Below are positions 58,791 to 64,000 of a DNA stretch of 64,000 nucleotides, one piece after another. Each line of letters starts with the position of its first letter. The first letter of the stretch is position 1. The DNA is from Selaginella moellendorffii (taxonomy: Eukaryota; Streptophyta; Lycopodiopsida; Selaginellales; Selaginellaceae), in assembly GCF_000143415.4 (NCBI RefSeq), contig NW_003314263.1, forward strand, positions 1,700,749 through 1,764,748, given 5' to 3'. The translations under genes were made by a program, and so were the position numbers. The notes below the pieces were generated by a model, which was given only the letters and a program-made list of their open reading frames with translations, made no database searches and was not told the origin of the DNA.

Positions 58791-59245
58791 TTTCGTTAAA
58801 GTGGGAATTGTCATTATCCCACTTGTAAAATAAGGTTTCCAAACCTTTATATAGTATATAAATATAACAAAATTCAACTGCATTGAGGCACATGCCATTT
58901 TATTTTAAACAAGGAAATGTCTACTCAATCACTTCTCCTCCCCCTGCCACTGCTTCACCTCTCTCTTCTCCTTGTCATCGTCGTCCAATTTCTTTCCATC
59001 CTTTTAATATTGGCTCAGTTGCTCCGAGTCTAGGTGGAGCCCAAGTCCCCATTCAATCTTTACTTTCCCCTTATTAATAAAACAACTTCGTAGACTTCCA
59101 ATAACATGCTGTAACACTTCTAGTATAATGCAAATCCTCTCAAAGAATTGTCTTTTAATATTAATACAATGGCATAGAACCCCATGCCATAATAAGTTAC
59201 ATTTTTAAATAAATACATGCCATCTCAGACTGTTATTTTTTGCCT
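58791..59245. other. 3' flank of the ParB-HAD gene
   Basis: AT-rich, with two copies of the palindromic element (58880-58899 degenerate, 59169-59190 good). No ORF. Confidence 0.5.
59169..59190. repeat. Palindromic element in the 3' flank
   Basis: ATGGCAT...ATGCCAT, interrupted palindrome. Belongs to the family seen in introns and exons of the adjacent gene. Confidence 0.7.
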
Positions 59246-62200
59246 CTAACGCCTATACAATAATCTTGGAATTTCATCACTCTCCACACTATCAGGATTT
59301 AAACCCAATAGTAATGCCATCTCTTCTCTAATACGTCCACGCTCATGTTCAGTGGTCGAAGAACCCATCCGGTTGAGCAGATTATGGAGATGTAGATAGT
59401 ACTTGGCTAGACAATATACATGCCATAAATGATGACTGGTGTCTGTCCGATCAAATGGCTTCTGATATACCGTTCCATCTGCCATTTGGTTGATTTCTAC
59501 AGCCACCTCCTGGACTGGCCGGTTCTCTATCACCATCGCTCCAAGCCGTTTTGCAAGGTCCCCCAGAACATACGGTTTCTTCTCCCTAGTTTCCATACTG
59601 CAAGAGATAGGGTGCACTGCATATGTGTGCATGTTCGCTGCAGTTTTAATTGGCGAGCCATCGATGATGAGGATTTCACTTGACCTAGCAGTCCGGTTCA
59701 TCACTACAGCCTCTGGCTTGACGAAGATGGGCTTGCTACCCCTCACATGAACCATAGTCAAGCAATCCTCCTGCGTTAGGAGAAAGTCAAATGGTAATAT
59801 TACTCGCGTCTGATCGTGCATCATCTGTAGCAACGTTAATGCATTGTGGCGCATCATGGATGTCCAAACTCCCAATTGCAAATTGAACCCGGCCCTCTGT
59901 TTTAAGTGTTGCATGGTTATTATTAGATCCCGCAGTTTCTCCCGTGTGATTAATGTGAATCTGTCTCTTTTGACCAACTTGCGATCGCAGGCTTTGGAGG
60001 GTGTAGTGACATTCGAGGACGAGCCACGCTCATGGGAGAAAAGGACACCATTCAGATCATAAACGATACAGTACCTTCGCCGTGACTCTGAAATGAAATG
60101 CGTCAGCATAAAAAATGGTACAAGTCAATTTTACCATCTACAATATTAGCGAATGGTGCTCCCGATGGTCGTTGAGAGGGTTTTGGTCGAGGAAACGTGA
60201 AGGGCGGAAATACTCTCCTCTGCAATGTGGGGTCAATTGCATCCGATGGCGTGTGGGCACATGCCATTTCAGCTGTAGACTCTGGTACAACTGGCTCAAC
60301 AGTGGCATGGGGTGGTTCCGATGGCGTGTGATCACACGCCATTTCAGCTGGTGCCTCCGTTGGCAAAGTGGACATGACCGAATAGGCAGCAGGGGCGGTG
60401 TAGGGAGGTTCCAACGGCGCGTAGTTAGACAATTGGGCACACGTTGAGTCCGTTGGAAATGAGGATACGACCGGCTCGACGGCTGGGGCGGCCTCATGCG
60501 GGTCCAATGGCGTCTGGTCACCATCAGTTGGATACGTGGACAAGATTGACTTAGTGGTATGGGCAGCATCAAGTGGAGCGTGGTCAGCTTGCTTGGCGTT
60601 GATATGGATAGTAGCCTCCACTAGCTCTGATGACTCTTGCAGGCAAGTAGAGTCCACTGGCAGATCCATATGCATGTCCAAATATCTCCCTTTGATTGAG
60701 ATGGTATCCTCCCTACTGGCTACTAAAAACAAACTCATTAGCACGTTAAATCGACTATACTGTATTTACCATCAACTGCTATTGAGGAACTAGGACCGAT
60801 ATCACTTGGGCGCACTACTAATTCTGAAGGATTGGACATACATTTCGACCCTTGCTTGGCACTATCCTTCCTCGACACTAAAGGCTAGAGTTTGTATCTT
60901 AATTCAACTGAATAATCTCTACTTACCATTTGCTCTGCGACCTACATGGACAATGTTAGAAATGGTAAAAGGTTAGGAATGGATGTACTATTATTTACCT
61001 GATGGTTTGTCTTGTATGACCTTCCTCTGCTGCTCTTTGGCCACCTCAGGCTGGCCATCGTCGTCATCATCGTCGTCGTCGTTATTGTGATCGTCACCAT
61101 TGTGAGGACCATCCAAGTCCTCTTCGTCCTCCTCTTCTTCGTCCTCTTCTTCTTTGTCCTCCTCTTCGTCATTTTGCTCTTCCTGCTCATTATCTTTCTT
61201 TGGCTCCTCATCCCCCTCCTGCATTTCTTCCATAGGCTGCTCAGGCTGGATGGCTTGTTCTTCCAGGACCATCTTGGGAAAATCATCTGGCCGAGTCTCC
61301 ATCTCAAAATACAAGACATCCATAGCTTGTTTTAGTGCGTGACCTAGGACCGTATCCTCACCCGACTGTCTTAACATGGTTTCTGCACGTTCTTGCACCC
61401 TTCAAAGACGACGAGATGAGAAAAACGTGGCCCTGACTTGAAAAGCATCCCTCATCCATTGTACCTCTCCATTGAGATTGGGGAAGGGGAGTCCGCCATA
61501 GGAATCTGAGTCAGGAGGTGGTGACTGCCTGCTTTCACTCAGCCCTTGATCTACAATGAATGGTATGAGCACACATGCCATAACCGCGAGGCATTACCTA
61601 TCATCTTTTCATTGCCCTTCTTCCTTTTTGAATCAAATGCCTCTGATCCCGATGACTGTCCAACATGCTTTCGCTTTTTATGACCATTGTCAGTTTGAGC
61701 TTGGCTGGTGCTTGCCTGTTTTGCCTTTGAAGAAGTGTCTCCTGCAAGGAATGGCATGAGACCACACGCCATTGCAAATATAATTTGTACCTCCTTTTTT
61801 CCTATTGCTTGTCTGTTTGTCCTTCTTCGACGCGCCACCAGTGTGCTTTTCAGTCCTCGTGTCTGAATATTCACAACGATCTATAATCAAAATGGTGTGA
61901 GGCCTCACGTGACCTTACCTTGTGTAGGTTGTGAGCTCGGCCCAACATGGGTATCTTCAACAGTAGCTGTTAACGCCGTTTCAGCATCTGGGGGTGGCCA
62001 CGCTCCTGCATACAGAGCTTGTGAGATAACATTTAAACTTAAAGTGTGTACTCACTAGGTTCACAGAGAAGATACTGTTTTTCTTTGGCAACTGTAATTA
62101 TATGCTCCATTGAAGTCACCTCTTCAATGGAGTTTGTCACCGCAACACACGGGACACCCTTGAGTAGTGCGGCTCAAAAGAATAGTCCGCCGCAGTTGTA

Positions 62201-64000
62201 CTCGACAACGCATTTGCCCTTGGAGTCGGAAGTAGGTGACCCACCCGCTATTGCGTTGAAGACCCAGTTGAGCATTTCCCATGCTGCACCTGGAGCTTTC
62301 TCTGGATTTGAAAGCTCCATAGCCGTCTTCAGTTCCTCAGGCACAGGTAAATTGACCTCCCTCAGATCAATTCGATCAGCCTTGTCGAACGAAGCTGGGA
62401 AGTCACTCCAGTCCCACTCTGCTGCAGGACCAATAACAAGGGCGAGTGTGAAGATGCGGAAATTCGTCGGTATCTTCTTCTTAGCCATTATCCCATGGAT
62501 CTCCCGCATCTCCTTGCCTTTCAACCGAGCCTTCACCTCGTTCAAGGCCTTCCAGAACTTGTGATAGGATTCGGAGTCGTAAATCATATAGTGGACTGAA
62601 GATTCCACCTCCGTAAGTCCCACCATTAAGTCAATGATGGAGCTAACTTCGTCTGCATGAGTGATCTCCTCGTTTGTGAAGTCCATCACACAAAAAATGT
62701 TCTTGACCTGCTTATCTCCGCGGGAAACGATGCTCCTCCACCTTTGATCCTCATCCGAATTCACGTATACCCGGTAAGGTTCTCGATAGGCCTCTGTTGC
62801 GGGGTCGAGCTGTTTCTGAAGCCGGCGGTCGACATCCCTCTTAATGAAATTTGGATACTGATCCAACTTCTCAGCTTTACTTTTCGTGGCATCCCGCAGC
62901 AGATCGATGAACTTGGGGGCCCCTTTCACGTACTTGTCGATGTCTTCATTTGACAACTCCAGCTCTTCCATCATCTCTTACGTGGTGTCGATGCTCACCC
63001 TCTCCACGGCCACTTGCTCGAAGATCCAATCCTTCAATAGCGCACGAGCTCTCAGAGTCGTGCACAAGTCCTCGTATGTCACAATATGGCCGGGAGTCAT
63101 TTTGGTCTTGTTGAAGACTACCTCACCACGTAGAAGAGCATTAGCCACTGTCAGAAGGTCGTCGTCGTCTAGAGACCGCGAGAAACACAAGGCGTTGAGC
63201 TTCAAATCATTAGGCTTCCAGCCGTCCTCCACACCCATTGAGTTTAGCAACTCCCCGTCATGGTACCTCCTCAACACATCTACCCATTTGTCAAAAACAA
63301 CTTTTGTCGCGATTAGAATGTTATGGATGCTGAGTGTGTCATTGACCCCTAGTGTTTTCGAGAGAAGACTTGAGAATTCCTGCAATGGAAATGGCGTGAG
63401 GCCACATGCTATGCCACATGCAACGAGGCTTACCTGCCAGGCGCTAGTTGCTAGTGCACGTCCTTGTCCTGGTTTTTGTGGCTTCTTTAGTTGAACCCAG
63501 AGCTTCCGTGTTCGTGCCAATATCTCATGCAGACCCGATTTGTAGCACGTTTCTTGCTTGACATTCTGCACGTGGGAGATGTATATGATAGATCGGAGGG
63601 GCGAGTTGCCTTTTATCAGGCGGACAACTCTTGTCTTGAAGACTTTCTTCACCTCCTCGCCCACCATAATATCCACAACTATCTCTTGCATCGCCAAGCT
63701 AGAATGCTGCCCGGAGACGGCATAGAACCGGATGTTCTGATCGTCCAACACCTTCCTATTGATCAAGTCTGGAAACCTCGTCTCGCCCTTCATTGTTCGG
63801 TAGTAGGGGATCACGTCTGCGATGTCGGGTGTTACTGGATTTGCCAGCATCTTCTGCTTCAGTTTCTCCACCCACTCATCAGATACTAGTCTGTGGTTGT
63901 ATTTGCTTTGGATGTCGATACGGCTCACGTCGATTGTATATACTTTGTTGGAATAGTAACAAGTACTATTATCTGCAACGATTTTTGCTGCCTCTTCTTG
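59246..64000 (-). CDS. ParB-like / HAD(FCP1)-like fusion gene, 5' end outside the window
   Basis: Exons (minus): 64000-63434, 63379-62245, 62172-62056, 62005-61919, 61880-61791, 61741-61598, 61550-60999, 60941-60927, 60877-60770, 60722-60135, 60087-59246. All junctions after the first are phase 1 and in frame. The N-terminal part (IDVSRIDIQSKYNHRLVSDE; FYAVSGQHSSLAM) resembles the ParB/sulfiredoxin fold. The middle is lysine-rich, then strongly acidic (about 61000-61230). Next come Pro/Thr-rich repeats such as DHTPSEPPHAT. The C-terminus (YCIVYDLNGVLF; LGVWTSMMRHNA; ILIIDGSPIKTAAN) matches an FCP1/NIF-type HAD domain, but the second Asp of DxD is Asn and DD is DG, so phosphatase activity is doubtful. 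Two in-frame stops (62980-62978, 61404-61402) are unexplained. Function unknown; probably a repeated, perhaps mobile, lineage-specific gene. Confidence 0.6.
60246..60267. repeat. Palindromic element in an exon
   Basis: ATGGCGTGTG-GG-CACATGCCAT, one mismatch. Adds the residues EMACAHTPS to the Pro/Thr-rich region. Confidence 0.8.
60321..60342. repeat. Perfect 22-bp palindrome in an exon
   Basis: ATGGCGTGTGA and its exact inverse. Encodes MACDHTP in the Pro/Thr-rich region of the ParB-HAD gene; the same palindrome family occurs in its introns. Confidence 0.9.
61559..61581. repeat. Palindromic element in the 61597-61551 intron
   Basis: AATGGTATGAGCACACATGCCAT, fills about half of a 47-nt intron, close to its acceptor. 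Confidence 0.75.
61750..61773. repeat. Palindromic element in the 61790-61742 intron
   Basis: AATGGCATGAG-AC-CACACGCCATT fills half of a 49-nt intron and ends 8 bases before its acceptor. Confidence 0.8.

Noticed and set aside
61400-61480. Intron GTACAA...TTTGAAG to remove the TGA at 61404
   Set aside because: Ends look plausible but the phases do not match, so the following acidic exon would be read in the wrong frame.
62978-63000. Intron starting at GTAAGAG to remove the TAA
   Set aside because: No acceptor with a pyrimidine tract follows within a plausible distance, and the downstream frame is continuously open.

Overview
The window looks like nuclear DNA of a seed-free vascular plant, most likely the spikemoss Selaginella or a close lycophyte. 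This is inferred from several things read in the sequence: host introns of only about 38-100 nt, intron-free pentatricopeptide-repeat (PPR) genes with S-type repeats, a Tau-type glutathione S-transferase, plant-type secreted proteases, and dense decayed chromoviral Ty3/gypsy elements. A 100-base N run (4097-4196) marks an assembly gap.

1-31 kb is mostly genic. After a gypsy integrase scrap and a PPR relic come two minus-strand paralogs of an unrecognised secreted cysteine-rich protein (4.7-5.3 and 8.8-9.4 kb). They flank the ribosome-biogenesis methyltransferase SPB1 (5.6-8.7 kb). Next are an S28 serine carboxypeptidase (9.8-11.8), a group-3 LEA protein with 22-residue repeats (12.1-13.7), a PPR protein (14.3-16.2), histone H3 (16.3-16.7) and a nepenthesin-like aspartic protease (17.4-18.9). 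A duplicated block carries two nearly identical Tau GST genes (22.0-22.7, 30.1-30.9) on either side of a frameshifted cytochrome P450 pseudogene (27.7-29.3). AT-rich intergenic DNA holds three copies of a MITE-like element and a 156-bp (AT)n tract.

31-59 kb is a retroelement graveyard. It has a gypsy integrase relic, LTR-like blocks built around GAGTCCGAGA-type tandem repeats, and a decayed gene with a ParB-like core (34.5-37.3). A GC-rich minisatellite follows, then a gag-less gypsy copy A1 (plus) and a nearly complete copy A2 (minus, 44333-52081, flanked by TTGGA). Also present are a SWIM zinc-finger transposase-like ORF and a 4.6-kb imperfect inverted repeat. Both gypsy copies carry, at identical positions in integrase, two short GT-AG segments (47 and 52 nt). 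Removing them restores the integrase reading frame, so they look like spliceosomal introns inside a retrotransposon.

59.2-64 kb (minus, running off the window) holds one multi-exon gene. It joins a ParB-like N-terminal domain, a lysine-rich and very acidic middle, a Pro/Thr-rich repeat region and a C-terminal FCP1/HAD-like domain with altered catalytic residues. Most of its introns are phase 1 and tiny, and several contain the same 22-24-bp palindrome, which also occurs in its exons and 3' flank. This gene, its introns and its decayed relative at 34.5-37.3 kb are the best candidates for something undescribed.
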